This document shows positions 11,622 to 24,345 of a DNA stretch of 64,000 nucleotides, piece after piece. The position numbers and the translations under genes were made by a program. This DNA is from Bicyclus anynana. Its lineage: Eukaryota; Arthropoda; Insecta; Lepidoptera; Nymphalidae. The stretch's first letter is position 1. The number at the start of each line of letters is the position of its first letter. The stretch covers positions 15,505,740-15,569,739 of the forward strand of contig NC_069099.1 of assembly GCF_947172395.1 (NCBI RefSeq). The letters are read 5' to 3'. The notes beneath the pieces were generated by a model. The model was not told the origin of the DNA and ran no database searches. It saw nothing but the letters and a program-made list of their open reading frames with translations.

Positions 11622-12793
11622 ATTGTTATAAAAAGGGAAAAATCAATATTTCATAGAATGGCATAGGTCTGGAATCCAGAACTTTATTATATAAAGCCAA
11701 TTTAGACTAATTACTGAACTACATGAACACACAAAAATACACAAAAATCAACTGTTTAAAACTTACATTTCTTGATGAGTACTGTTTACCAACAAAGAAA
11801 TTAAAAATGGGGGTATAAATCACTAGTCATTTCACGTCTAATAATAATTATAATTTACCTGTTCTTAAATTAATGTAAATAAATTTGATTAATAAGCTGG
11901 CTGGAAAGGCTAAGTATAGACTAAAAACTACTAGACTCGCAACACCCAGGGCCGGTCCGTCCATACGCCGAACGGAGCAGTCTCTCCAGGCGCCAAATCA
12001 TAAAGGGCGCCTAAATGGTAAAGAAAAATATAATGTATTTCTTTTTTTCGATTATCTATATATTTAACGAAGAGATGGCGCAGGCCTGATTTTCAATTGG
12101 TCACCCCAGAAGTCCAAAGTATGATCCAGATCTTCGCGTTCCATACTTACTAACTTTGTACTCAGAATTGGTATAGGTATATATTATTAGGAGCAAACAG
12201 GAGAGGCGCCATATTTGGATTTCGCTCCATTATAAATTTTCTTCGGGCCGGTGCTGACAACACCTATCAATTTTTTACTTCAAACGTAAGCCACTTCTAT
12301 GACTATGTAAACGTAAGAGCTAAGCTCCCTCGCCGACACGAACACAAACGTACTACTAATCGTAGCGTAGCGGTGCGTCAAGGGCTCCCATTTCGGGGCA
12401 CATACAACAGCTTACGAATCCTGCAACTACACACTATCTATTTTGTATAAATCTTTGGTTAAAAATAATTAAAATAGAGCCCTTCCGAGATAATTATCCC
12501 GGGGCCACGTACCGTAGAACCCAATCAATGGACGACCTCCGCGAAATAGAAATCGGGATATTCCGGGACGTACTGGGACATCGATGACGTCAGCATTTCA
12601 CGCGTAACTTGGTTTACAGCCGCGCAGTATTTTGGCGAGTTTTCAACGGAATTTCGAACTATTTCCTATTTTATTTTTTACTAGAGTTTATAGATAAGTG
12701 GCCAGCTGTATATTTTGAATTTTCGGGAATATATTTTGGTATGGAGAAGTATTTGTATCTATTGATAATTGATAAAAAGGAGTTATACATTGT
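11622..12793. other. Spacer without recognisable gene
   Basis: AT-rich to 12340, then a more GC-rich block to about 12600 with an ATGACGTCA site at 12582-12590. No exon, TIR or SINE head is seen. Confidence 0.5.
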
Positions 12794-13058
12794 ACGTGGC
12801 GTGGTGGATATGCGCGGTGGATTTATAAGACGGAGGTCCTGGGTTCGATCTCCGGGTGGGCTGATCGAGGATTTTTTAACTGGTCCAGTTCTGGCTGGTA
12901 GGAGGCTTCGCCCGTGGCTAGTTACCACCCTACCGGCAACGACGTACCGCCAAGCAATTTAGCGTCCCAGTACGATGTCGTGTAGTATCTTAGATTGCAT
13001 CATCACTTACCATGAGGTGAGATTGTAGTCAAGGGCTAACTTAGGGAATAAAAAAAAA
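12794..13058 (+). mobile_element. SINE-A
   Basis: tRNA-like head (gtggcgtggtggatatgcgc; B box GGTTCGATCTCC, one base longer than usual), then the usual body and ctaacttagggaataaaaaa tail. A segment is missing after gtcgtgtagta. Confidence 0.8.
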
Positions 13059-13156
13059 TTAAGCCAATACTCGAAAAAAAATGTCAAAAAAATGGAAAAC
13101 TATAAAATCTCACTAAAATCCTATGTTCTAGTTCTGGGTGTTTTGATCGAAGCCAA

Positions 13157-14478
13157 TCTATACTAATATTATAAAGAGGTAAAGTTTGTAAGTTTGTAAG
13201 TTTGTCACATTTTTTAAATGGGGTAATCTTCGGAACTACTGGTCTGATTTTAAAAATTCTTTCACCAGTAGAATGCTACATTATCGGGGAGTGCTATAGG
13301 CTATATTTTATATTGGTATCATATATATTAGCCGAGTTATCACAGTTTTTGTCATACAGGTCGGACTGAAAATCCTCTTAAACAGACTTATTCGCATGCG
13401 CTGCCTTAACTATTGTGTAAAATTGAAATTAATGTATAGAGACTTTATGTATCTTTAAAAGTTCTACAAAAAAGTCCGCGACACCATATATCTATCTTCT
13501 ATATATTAGCAGGTATAGTACCTTTTGTGTTTTAAAAATTATTAATTTTATATACTTAGGTTTACGTCATTATTTATACAACTAAACTTTAATCCTTATT
13601 AAAATAAATTATTTAATAATCACAAGAATATTATGGAGATAAGATTTGCCCTTTACAGTATGTTAATTACTTGAATAGTTTCGGAGATAATACAAAATTT
13701 CTAAAAGACGCAGAAATTCCGCTATATGACGCCCGGCGCTTTCATATACGTAGTTCCCGTTTCCGTGTGAATATGGGGATCAAAACATAGCCTATGACAC
13801 TCGCAAATAACGTAGCTTTCTATTGGTAAAATAATTTTCCAAATCGGTCCAGTAGATCCAGAGATTACCTCCTACAACCACACGAACTTTACGTCTTTAT
13901 ATTATTAGCATAGAAGTCTCTATTTCTCTTGGTCATACCACCACTCTCGAAGGACTGGACCGATTTTGCTAAGGGTAGGAGTAAGATTGAGAAGTTACAG
14001 GGTAGGGTAGGGTACGGGTAGGGAAGCGTAGGGGTAGGGTAGGTTTAGGGCCGGGTTTAGGGTAGTGGTAGGGTAGGGGTAGAGGTAGGGTAGTGGTAGG
14101 GTAGAGGTATGGGTAGGATAGGGAGGTGGTAGGGTAGGGGTAGGATAGGCGTGAGATAGGTACGGGTGGGATAGGGGTAGGAAAGGGATAGGGTACGGGG
14201 AGGGTAGGGGTAGGATGGGGGTAGGGTGTAGGTAAGGTAGGGGTAGGTTTGGGGTAGGGTGGGGTTAGGGGTAGGGTAGGATAGGGTAGGGGGTAGGGTA
14301 GATGTAGGTGTTGGGTAGGGTAGGGTTGGGGTAGGGTAGGGGTAGGGTGGGGGTAAGGGTAGGGTAGGGTAGGCGTTGGGTAGGGTAGGGTAGGGGTAGG
14401 GTAGTGCAGGGGTAGGGTAGGGGTAGTAGTAAAGTTGACATCGAAATTTACGCGGACGAAGTCGCGGGCGTCCGCTAT
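13157..14478 (+). mobile_element. Composite Helitron-like element, copy 2
   Basis: About 1.32 kb, in the opposite orientation to 7824-9017. It starts TCTATACTAATATTATAAAG, has the same AT-rich core (aagtccgcgacaccatatat), an inward terminus at 13725-13912, a GGGTA-rich tract, and ends gaagtcgcgggcgtccgCTA followed by T where CTAG is expected. Confidence 0.75.
13985..14428. repeat. GGGTA-rich degenerate satellite tract
   Basis: About 440 bp of GGGTA, GGGGTA and variants, G-rich on the plus strand. It is the reverse-oriented equivalent of 7871-8206. The apparent Pro/Tyr-rich reverse reading is just this repeat. Confidence 0.85.
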
Positions 14479-15570
14479 ATAAGTACATTCCGAAAGTCAT
14501 AAAAAGCTTCCGAACGCTTCAGTCTGTAAACGAATTACTGTCGCGACGATCAAATCCCGTTTTGTAAACCCAATGAAACGAGTGAAGTGTAGCCGTATAC
14601 ATTTTGTAGCCAGTTGCAGCAATTTAGTGAAGCTTCGGCAATCGCAGATATGACTTTCATTCGGACGTGTTGCTGCAATCAAATGCAGCAACGAGTTGCC
14701 GAAATAAAATGCAGCAACGAATTGCCGAAATGCAATGCAGCGAAGTAATTGCTATAAAGCCTTAGCAATATATATAGTTGAAGTAATCTCGCGGCAAGTC
14801 GTAAATACGCAGGATGGTGAACCTGCCAATGCATAGCTTTAAGCAATGTGTTAAAAAACATTTACTTAGTCGAGGTTACTGCACCATTGATGAGTTCCTT
14901 AAAGATAAAGGCGCTTGGAGGCCATTGGATCAGCTTCCACCTTCACACAAGAAGTTAAACGATAAGAAATTATAATGTTGTCATCAATTGTAAATTATAA
15001 TACTGTATGTTTTTTTTTTAAAAGAGCAACTGTTAAATTACTTGCCGGTATCTTCTCAGCAGAACCTGCCTTCCGAACCGGTGGTAGAATCTTTACAAAT
15101 AGTCAACTGACGTGTCAAAAGTGCTTGTAAACTGAGCCTACTTGAAATAATTATTTTTGATTAAATATAAAATACTGCTGCAACTCACTCTAATCTTCAC
15201 TTTTTAGAGAGCGATTTTTCATTAAGTAGTGCAACTATTAATTTCGAAGTTATTGTTATTGCTAAAAGAACTAATAAGTGGTTATAAATATTAACCCTTT
15301 TTGTTTTTTCTGATAACACAAGGGATAAAAGTAAGTGTTTTCAAGCTGTACTTAATTGTATTACATCCCCCGTAGGTGTGAGTGCACTCGAGCGGGGCAG
15401 TCACGCTTCATCACGCAGCCTCACGGTCCATTAGCTGAGGAATAATGACAATTATCGATATACGAGTATTTACCAACTAGCGAATATGGGCTGTATAAAC
15501 TATCGTTTGTTTAATATGTTTTAACGCTATTTGGACTTTTTAATAAATAGATTCGCCTTTTTGCATTTAT
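14479..15570. other. Spacer with short local repeats
   Basis: At 14690-14750 a short unit (aaatgcagcaacga, then cgaaatgcaatgcagcga) repeats imperfectly. The rest is AT-rich with no gene signal. Confidence 0.5.
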
Positions 15571-15737
15571 ACGGTAAAGGAAAACAGCGTGAGGAAACCT
15601 GCATACCAGAGAATTTTCTTAATTCTCTACGTGTGTGAAGTCTGCCAATCCGGCAGTGTGGTGGAGTATATTGGCCTAACCCCTCTCATTCTGAGAGGAG
15701 ACTCGAACTCAGCAGTGAGCCGAATATGGGTTGATAA
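15571..15737 (+). mobile_element. SINE-B, 5' truncated
   Basis: Begins inside the body (acggtaaaggaaaacagcgt) and ends ccgaatatgggttgataatt. The tRNA head is absent. Confidence 0.75.
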
Positions 15738-17046
15738 TTGTAGTGTTTGTGTATATATACACCGGTAGTGGGCGAGAAAGGGGCAGTCTATCGCTGGCAT
15801 CGAGAGGAGGCCATTGTGCTGCTGGCCATTATAGTGTAGTGGTGAGACGGTGACTTACTGCTATTACGGTAAGGACAAGGGACCTTACAATAATGATGAT
15901 GATGATGCCTCCATTGTTCTGGCGAAACATGCAGCATCGTAGGATTTTTTTGGTTATAACTTTTTAATTTTTAATTTAGCGCAGAAAGTTATGTGAACAT
16001 ATTTGTAGGCAAAACAATTTTCTACAAATGATGACTTCACAATTTTTTTGTAGGACGCATAGTTCCCGAGATATCGCAAAAAAAGTGTTTTCACCCCTTT
16101 TCCAAGATGGTGTCCCAAAAACTTGATGTTAAGCTTCTATTGACCTCCAAAACATATCCCAAAAATAAAATAGCGTCCTCTAAGAAATGAAATACTCGGC
16201 TTTTAAATTGTAACATTTCAATGGACTATAAGGAGCATAGGGCACTTACACAATCAGAAAAAAAAAGTTCTCTAGAATGTATAAAGTTATGAACTAAAAA
16301 AATCAACTAATAACGTCGTGTTGGATATCCAAGTACGTAATAGGTTATAAGCTTCGCAAACGCAAAGTTTTGCTATGAAAACATAATAAATAGATACATG
16401 ACAGTTTTAGATGAATACTTTGTTGTTTCAAATATACTTAAAATACGACTGAAACTCACATAATTATTGTCGGGGTATGTCTTAAACTTTCAACCCCAAA
16501 TCGTCACTTTTTAGATTTAGAAAGTGACTTTTCAGTAAACGTTTTTATTACATTAAACATGGTTCTTTTCTTCCATCTTTTAAGTATAAGACGCCATTTT
16601 GTGTATTTCTTCCCCGGATGACAGTAATGGGCAATAACGTCACCATCAGCAGATGGATACGCCGCAGCGTTATATGAATACGCACCATTTGTTTTAGCCG
16701 CTTAACACCTTCGACAGTAAGTGAATACATGGCACAATAAGATATACAAAGTGAGCTTTATTTATTGGGAAATGGTTATTTTATATTACGATTTATTTTA
16801 ATTGTGAACCGTATGTTAAAGATTATGTTTCATCATTGTCAACCAATTTAAATCCATTAGAAAAATCCCGTATCAAAAAAAAAAATAATAAACAAAATTG
16901 TTATTTCTCTTACTCATTGTAGCGTAATGCGTAACAGAACTAGGGAATAGCATATCTACGTATACTAGCTCTATGGCACAAAATATTTTTTTTTTATTAT
17001 TGACTGTTATCAACGAGCCTACAAAAACTTTTTTCATAAGTAGTAT
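15738..17046. other. Spacer with an unclassified dispersed repeat
   Basis: The segment near 16080-16230 (aaaataaaatagcgtcctct, then tttcaatggactata) is related to 21109-21250. It looks like an old element, but no TIR or coding signal was found. Confidence 0.5.
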
Positions 17047-17056
17047 AATCTAATAT

Positions 17057-17300
17057 CGTCGTCATCAACCCATATTCGGCTCACTGCTGAGCTCGAGTCT
17101 CCTCTCAGAATGAGAGGGTTTAGGCCAATAGTCCACCACGCTGGCCCAATGCGGATTGGCAGACTTCACACACGCAGAGAATTGAGATAATTCTCTCGTA
17201 TGCAGGTTTCCTCACGATGTTTTCCTTCACCGATTGAGACACGTGATATTTAATTTCTTAAAATGCACACAACTGAAAAGTTGGAGGTGCATGCCCCTCT
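17057..17300 (-). mobile_element. SINE-B, 5' truncated, with 10-bp TSD
   Basis: Flanked by aatctaatat at 17047-17056 and 17301-17310. Its 5' end (right side) stops at ggtgcatgcccctct, before the tRNA head. A truncated copy with intact TSD indicates incomplete reverse transcription at insertion. Confidence 0.85.
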
Positions 17301-17313
17301 AATCTAATATAAG

Positions 17314-17503
17314 TACTGATATTAAATAAAGAGGTAAAGTTTGTGGTATTGTATGCAGTAATCTCTGGATCTACTAAACCGATTTTAAAATTCTATTACT
17401 ACTAGAAAGCCACGTTATTTGTGAGTGTCATAGGCTATATTATATCCCCGTATTCTCACGGGAACAGAAACTACGTGGGTAAAACCGCGGGGCGTCAACT
17501 ATA
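17314..17503 (+). mobile_element. Helitron-like element, degenerate
   Basis: tactgatattaaataaagag at the left and ccgcggggcgtcaactataa at the right. The CTAG end is mutated. Confidence 0.5.
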
Positions 17504-18081
17504 ATAATTAATATCGCTGAATTTATTATAGAATTTCAAGAAGTTTACAAAAATAAATTATTTATCATTGTTCTGGATTTTATATTTTCTCACAATCGCA
17601 GTGAAAAATAGAGCGCAACACAGCGCTAAAACCCATTAACACTGTTTCTATCTCTCATAAATAATGGTCGCCTTGGCCCCTCGTTTAACAATCGTCTATT
17701 AAGGTGTCAAAGTGTTAAGAATAAAATTGTAAGTGACTTTGTCATAAAGAGCCTATTACGAACCCAATAAAAGGTTACTTCCCTACTATATTAGGCAGTA
17801 TTAGACAAGGCTGTGTTTTATGGGTGTCGTTTAATATTGAACGATATGACAAATTGCCTCAATATCCCGTTGAAATGGCAAGTCTACATGAAAATTACAA
17901 TAAAACCCGGGAAGGTGTTGTCAGCGAATTGATAATAATTTTTCTGCGTGCTATTGGAATTGTTTAACTAGCTTGTGATGACTTTCGTCGATTTATAATA
18001 GCTAAATGATTGTTTGACCAATACTTTTGCTATATGTTAGTGCGGTATAGGCAACTATAGAGTTTGGAGGCTTTCAGAGGT

Positions 18082-18403
18082 TATCTTTATCAACCCATGT
18101 TCGGCTCACTGTTGAACTTGAGTCTCCTCTCAGACAGAGAGGGGTTAGGCTAATAGTCCACCACGCTGGCCCAATGCGGATTGGCAGACTTCACACACGC
18201 AGAGAATTAAGAAAATTCTCTGGTATGCAGGCTTCCTCACGATGTGTTTCCTTCACCGTTTGAGACACGTGATGTTTAATTTCTTAAAATGTACACCACT
18301 GAATAGTTGGAAGTACATGCCCCGAACCGAATTCGAACCTAAGCCCTCCGGAATCGGAAGCAGAAGTCATATCCACTGGGCTATCGCGGCTTGTATATCT
18401 TGT
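18082..18403 (-). mobile_element. SINE-B, full length with TSD
   Basis: Complete reverse copy whose tRNA-like head (tccactgggctatcgcggc) lies at the right. Flanks tttcagaggt at 18072-18081 and 18404-18413 form a 10-bp TSD. Confidence 0.85.
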
Positions 18404-18659
18404 TTTCAGAGGTAGTCGATCTTAATATACGATAACCCTCAATCGTCCAAATATAAAGATGTTTTTTTTTCCTGGGGCTTATATGCAAATTCATCTACCG
18501 CTAAAGATCCGCCCGGCATTGCAAAAAATGTATAAATGTGGAAGTTTATATTATGCAACTAGTAGGTATGCTAAAAAGCAAAATTAGCTGAAAAAAATAG
18601 ATAGGTATACCTACAGATAGTTTATAACCTGAATTAGCACTTATTTAGTCCCATCTCGG

Positions 18660-18758
18660 AGCCGTGATATATATGCATTTCGTGCGTGGTGAACTATTGG
18701 CCTAACCCCTCTCATTCTGAGAGGAGACTCGAACTCAGCAGTGAGTCACATATGGGTT
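18660..18758 (+). mobile_element. SINE-B, internally deleted
   Basis: Only the first bases of the head (gagccgtgatatat) and the 3' body (ttggcctaacccctctcatt) remain. Confidence 0.65.
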
Positions 18759-18805
18759 GATAAAGAAAAAGTCCCATCTAGTAAATATACTATCATACAG
18801 TTTAA

Positions 18806-18982
18806 TCTATACTAATATTATAAAGCTGAAGAGTTTGTTTGTTTGATTGAACGCCCTAATCTCAGGAACTACTGGTCCGATTTGAAAAATTATTTCAGTG
18901 TTAAATAGCCATTTATCAAGGAAGGCTATATATTATCTCCGTATTCCTACGGGAACGGGAACCACACGAATAAAACAGCTAG
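18806..18982 (+). mobile_element. Helitron-like element (177 bp)
   Basis: TCTATACTAATATTATAAAG start, aaaacagCTAG end, inserted A/T. Same subfamily as 4996-5187, with about 15 bp lost near the 3' end. Confidence 0.7.
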
Positions 18983-20135
18983 TACATTTAATAAATTTAA
19001 TTTAAAGGATATATCTAAAAAAAAACGTACAAAGATGAAATGTAGCTAAAGGTAAGTAAAAGGAATATAACTTACAATAGACTTCCACTAAAAACGAATT
19101 TTGCGACAGCGCCAGATTAAGAAGGTCTAAAGGCGAACGAAGTCGAGCGTCCGCTAGTTATAGAATATGTGTAAGCAATAATAGACTTTATTTCTTTTAA
19201 ATCATTGAGAAATTCAAAAAAAGTTGTGTCCGCTAGTTAAAACTAGACATTATGATAATAAGATCACTTGATCCGCCCTAGTCTAGATAAAGCGCCGGTC
19301 TAGGAACAAAAGAGCGTCATACTTGAGATATTATGACAGAGTGCGTTTATTTTTACCTCGCTTTATCCCTTGGGGAATGAGAAAAAATAATATTGCAGCT
19401 AAGCATTTAACCTTTTCAGCTTATAGTGAACGTTTATTCTAGCTATTTATAAATAACATAAAGCATTTAAAATTCAAACCATTCTTTCAAGTTTTATTTA
19501 TCTCCAACGCAAATGTTAAGGGATAAACCTTGTCTGCATACAAACTTGGGCTCAAAATGTACGGGTAAACATAAAGTTAGTAATCGACACTGTCTCAGTT
19601 CAGACTGCACTCCCTGAAACGTAAATTTCTCCTTCAGATACACAGGAGATTTTGAATTAAACAACACACAGTACAAAAGTGAAAGTACATGCAGATCAGA
19701 CTAGGTGGACCGAGGATATCAAGCGAGTGCGGATATCGTCACGTTGAGTGACGATTGTCTATAAACAGAATGAAATAATTATAAAACAAAAGAAGGAATG
19801 GCAAAAATTCAAAACAATGAGCATCAACGGAATTTAAAAACAAACGGAAAATAAACAAAGTTAAGAGAAAACTACCGAGATTTTCCTTTGTCCAGATTCT
19901 GACTAGATTTCCGTATCATTAAATTATGAATTAAAACTTTTTCATTAAAATTAAGCGGAAAACTTCAAATCGAAACAGCTTATTACAAAAGGGAACGAAA
20001 CAAAATTATACATTATGAGGATTTTCTTAAAATGAATTAAAATTGTAACAATACTTTCTCGAGTTGCTTTTTTACTATTCGCATAGACGCCTTTTGTCCG
20101 CCATATTCTTCGGGTAACGTACTTTCAATATTGAC
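18983..20135. other. Spacer without recognisable gene
   Basis: AT-rich. Contains only a short Helitron-like 3' scrap (gaagtcgagcgtccgctag) near 19140. Confidence 0.5.
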
Positions 20136-20390
20136 AGCCTCCGTGGCGCAGTGGTATGCGCAGTGGATTTACTAGATGGAGGTCCTGGGTTCGATCAATT
20201 GAGGTATTCATAATTGGTCCAGGTCTAGCTGCTAGGAGGCTTCAGCCGTGGCTAGTTACTAACCTACCGGCAAAGACGTACCGCCAAGCAATTAAGCGTT
20301 CCGGTTCGATGTCGTGTAGAAAACGAAAGGGATGTAGATTTTCATTAGGCGAGATTGTGATCAAGGGCTAACTTGTGTAGAATAAAAAAA
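20136..20390 (+). mobile_element. SINE-A, with internal deletions
   Basis: Intact A box region (ctccgtggcgcagtggtatg). The B box is followed by a deletion, and the 3' half lacks the cctcctcctaacaagttagc part. Confidence 0.8.
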
Positions 20391-20732
20391 GCTAGGTAAT
20401 ATTAACTTACCGCAAGTTCTAAGTAAGGAAAAAACCTATTGATTTCACCCCGTTTTCCGGAATTCGCGTTTCATCGACATTTTGAGGTCCTGGGAAGCTG
20501 TCTTGACTTCAATTAAAAAAATACTTACAATTAAAAAAAATACTTACACATAAAAAAAAACAAACAAAGAACAAAACGTGTCAGAAGACAAATATGTTTA
20601 GATATTGTCGACAAATCTACATAACAAGTCATACATGGCTTGAGATATTACTGTCCTTAATCATGCCTGCTACAGATTTAGAAATACAAATAGAACCCTT
20701 CCCATAGCACAGATGAGCCTGGCCTAAGAAGT

Positions 20733-20920
20733 TATATGCGACTAACGGATACCGCGATTCCGTTCGCGTGAACTTCTGATTTTAGCTATCCCGCGGGAAC
20801 CATGGATTTTTCAAGAAAAAAAGTAGAATTTATTGTGCTTTAATGCCCAATTTGTATCTAAATACAATTCATTCAAAGTAACTAACATAAAAACAGACAG
20901 ACAGACTTAGGTACCTACTT
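20733..20920 (-). mobile_element. Helitron-like relic
   Basis: Diverged reversed 3' end (actaacggataccgcgattc) followed by tcccgcgggaaccatggatt. The other end has faded. Confidence 0.45.
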
Positions 20921-21108
20921 CCACATTTATGTATAAAAATAGAGTATGAACAAGTGTCAAAAGTATCAAGTATTAAAAGTCAAAAGCTAAGAAAATAGTA
21001 GACGCATGTTGAAAAACATTTAGTCTATTTTGTTACAAGTTAATTTGTAACAAACAATGTTAATATTTATTTTATTAAACAAGTAGTTTAACAGATATAT
21101 CGTAAAAA

Positions 21109-21250
21109 CCATTACAACCCCTATTTTTATAATGGCGGCCTTGGGACAAGGGTGGCGACTCCACAAACTTGGTTTTAGCTTTCCACTGAACCCTGAAAAA
21201 AATAAAATTGCGTCCTCTAAAAAACGCAGGATAAGGCCTAAAAAATGATA
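21109..21250. repeat. Unclassified dispersed repeat
   Basis: Shares aaaataaaattgcgtcctct and cattttaatggactaa with 16080-16230. Both copies are diverged and non-coding. Confidence 0.5.
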
Positions 21251-21387
21251 CATTTTAATGGACTAATTACAAATCGACATCAATACATTTAAATATAATA
21301 ATTGAAGTACATTAAAATCGGTCTAATATTTCAAAACAACTGTGTTTTACTCCAGTGATTACCTTTAGTTATTTAGACAATACAATC

Positions 21388-21572
21388 AAGTGTCTCAAAC
21401 GGTGAAGGAAAACATCGTGAGGAAACCTGCATACCAGAGAATTTCCTTAATTCTCTACGTAAAGTCTGCCAATCCGCATTGGGCCAGCGTGGTGGACTAT
21501 TGGCTTAACCCCTCTCATTCTGAGAGGAGACTCGAGCTCAGCAGTGACCCGAATACGGAATGATGATGATGA
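21388..21572 (+). mobile_element. SINE-B, 5' truncated
   Basis: Starts in the body (gtgtctcaaacggtgaagga) and ends with a GATGATGATGAT tail. Confidence 0.75.
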
Positions 21573-23295
21573 TTTTTTAACTCCAAACTGTCAATTTACA
21601 AACCCGTAAAACAATTTGGTATAAACAAAAAGTATTTATTAATTTTTATTAATTAACTTCGAAAATACACAAATATTGAATTACCTATAGGGAGGCGATT
21701 GATCAAACAACACCTTTAATATCCGGGCTACAAGTTCACGAACATGACTGAACATATCCGTTGAGGCGTTCACCTAATTTCCTTTCACCATTACGTAGGG
21801 GAAGATCGGTGAAAATATAATCTAGTGAAAGTGAAACTGAAATACTCGTATTATAAACGAGTCGTAACTCTTCTTAAATAGTTGAGTTACAGTTATACTC
21901 TGGCTCTGCGGTGATAGTCCAGTTTATTTTAAAAACAAAATAATTGATTTAGTGAACGAAATTACCCGAAATTATCCATACCGTGGCGTTTACGGTCAGT
22001 ATGGCTAGACACACAGAACAGACAACGCTAAAAGCTAACGCTTTTAGCAATAGAAGTAGCAAGGGGGCGTGGCCCGCGTACACCCGGGTGTGCGGAACAA
22101 CGCAAGCGTGTCCGCGCATGTACTAGCAGTCTTGTTTTGTTCTGTGACAAAAGGAATAAATAATATTCAACTCTAAAGTAAGGGTGACATATTTCATTTT
22201 TCACTAAATATCAAACAACCATTTAGGCGACGCCCCTGGGTATGCTGATTTCAATACAAAGAATTGACACTTTATAAATATAGTTACCTCTTATATCTGT
22301 GGTTGGACACACTGAGTTTTTTAGCAAAAAAAATTCACTTTTTGTCGAATGCATATTTGAAATCGGTTAAATTACTTTGTTAAAAAGCTAATATAGCTAG
22401 TACTATGTACCTAATGAAAGTATATAGAATTATTTGCAACTCTGCGTTAGAAGGGTTGTTAGACAGTAACAGAATAGTTTGTCGGACAATTTCGGCTGCA
22501 TCACCGTTGTTTGCACACTGAATAGGAACAAAATTGTTCGTATAAAATAAAATTAACGAATAAAACTGTTGACAATTGTAACTTCATTCCGCAGAGCAAA
22601 TATTAGTTCCGTGCCTGTGTTCCGAACTAAAGCGCTGTGAGCAAGTTGGAACAATGTTTCTATATCATTACGGTGTTGTACCCGTATGTTATACTGTATG
22701 TTTGTTTGTCATGCTTTGGAACCAGTACAAACTTACAGTTTTACAAATATATTGTTAGTTGTTTTCAAATTCATTATTAAACAGCAAATTTATACTTACA
22801 TAGTAATATTATAAATGCGAAAAGTGTCTGTGTATCTTTTACCTACTTGCGAAAATAAAAATAGAAGACGGTGAAATAGAGGTTGAAAATTTATAACGTC
22901 AATTACAGTTCTGTAAGCATTTATTTCTTTTATAATTAAAGAATGATTTTTAGAACATCTGTCGTGAAAATTATTGCAGCAACTGTCGTAAAAGGTATAT
23001 TATTTTAAAATCAGTTTTATGAATATTTATTCCTTTCTTTAAATATTTAATTCAAGGTAGTCCGGAGGTGGTGGTCTTTGAGCATCTTACTTTTCTGTTG
23101 TATTTTTATTTTCTCATTTTTTGTGTGAAATAAAGAATTAAAAAAAAAAAAATTTAGAACAAATTAAGTTTATTCGATTTTCGATAAGTTTTACAATTTT
23201 ATAAAAAGTACAGTGCGTTTCCTTAAGACCTAGATACTATACAAAATATGTGTGTAATAGAACAAGCAAGGCCTCACTACAGCAATTGAAGCAAA
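21573..23295. other. Spacer without recognisable gene
   Basis: Mostly AT-rich. An island at 22050-22120 has gggggcgtggcccgcgtaca and a small inverted repeat ctaaaagc/gcttttag just before it, of unknown meaning. Confidence 0.5.
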
Positions 23296-23933
23296 ACTTC
23301 AATATTCACTGTCACATCGAGACCATTTAGTAAACCGTACATACAGTCCACTTAATTCCTCCGTACCATCAAACTGTCGGCAAAGCAGCCGAGTTAATAT
23401 AACCTAATCCAGCTTATATACGGGCCCGTGGTCTTGTGTATTGTAGACAGAATTTGATACTGTTGTTGTATAATTACACCAGGATTGTTTACCAACGTCT
23501 TTTGAAATCAAGGACACGATATTACCCCACTTTGACTATCCTTGGCAACTGCTACAAAACTTGTTTAAAATAATGCAATTTCCTAACGAAACAAGTGACT
23601 GGCACAAGTTTGATATAACTTCACTAAAACTAATAACTTCAATATTCAGGGTCACATGGGATGTGACCGTGAATATTGTGTGATGTGTGTATTTAGCACA
23701 CCGTACAGTATCAGCAGTCCACTTAATTCCTTCCTACCGTCAAACTGTCGGCAGAGCAGCCGAGTTAATATAACCTAATCCAGTTTATAAACGGGACCGT
23801 GGTCGTGTGTAGTGGAGATTTGTCAGATACGGCTGTTGTATATTTACATCCGTGTGTAACAGGATTATTTACCGACGTCTTTCTGAAGCAAGGACACGGT
23901 ATTACCCCACTTTGAATATCTCTTTGGCAGGTT
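23296..23933 (+). repeat. Diverged tandem duplication with hairpin
   Basis: Unit A (about 23296-23540) and unit B (about 23635-23933) share agtccacttaattcc and gccgagttaatataacctaa. Unit B has a hairpin at 23641-23677 (aatattcagggtcacat / atgtgaccgtgaatatt, one mismatch, loop ggg) where unit A has plain sequence. Confidence 0.75.
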
Positions 23934-24049
23934 TAAACGAAACTCAGACTCGCTCATAGAATATTCCGTAGAAATTTTTAGGTAACGATGGTTGATTGTG
24001 TGTTTTGAATAAATACTATATTTTAAATGATTTAATTTCACAAACCCCT

Positions 24050-24256
24050 CGGCAAACTTCACACACGCAGAGAATTAACAAAATTATCTGGTGCAGGTTT
24101 CCTCACGGTGTTGTTCCTTCACCGTTTGAGATACGTGATATTTAATTTCTCAAAATGCACACAACTGAAAAGTTGGAGGTGCATGCCCTGGACTGAATTC
24201 GAATCTACGCCCTCCGGAATCGGAGCCAGAGGTCGTATCCACTGGGTTATCACGGC
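24050..24256 (-). mobile_element. SINE-B, 3' truncated
   Basis: Head at right (tatccactgggttatcacgg) is present; the far 3' part of the body is missing. Confidence 0.75.
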
Positions 24257-24345
24257 CATAGTACAATACAAGAAATCGAAAATAAATATTTTTGCCTTCA
24301 ATATCGATTGTGTAATGCCCTCAATACATTACAGTTTTATTATAA

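Noticed and set aside
14057..14500. Reverse-strand Pro/Tyr/Leu-rich frame of 147 codons
   Set aside because: Produced entirely by the GGGTA-rich tract inside the composite Helitron-like element.
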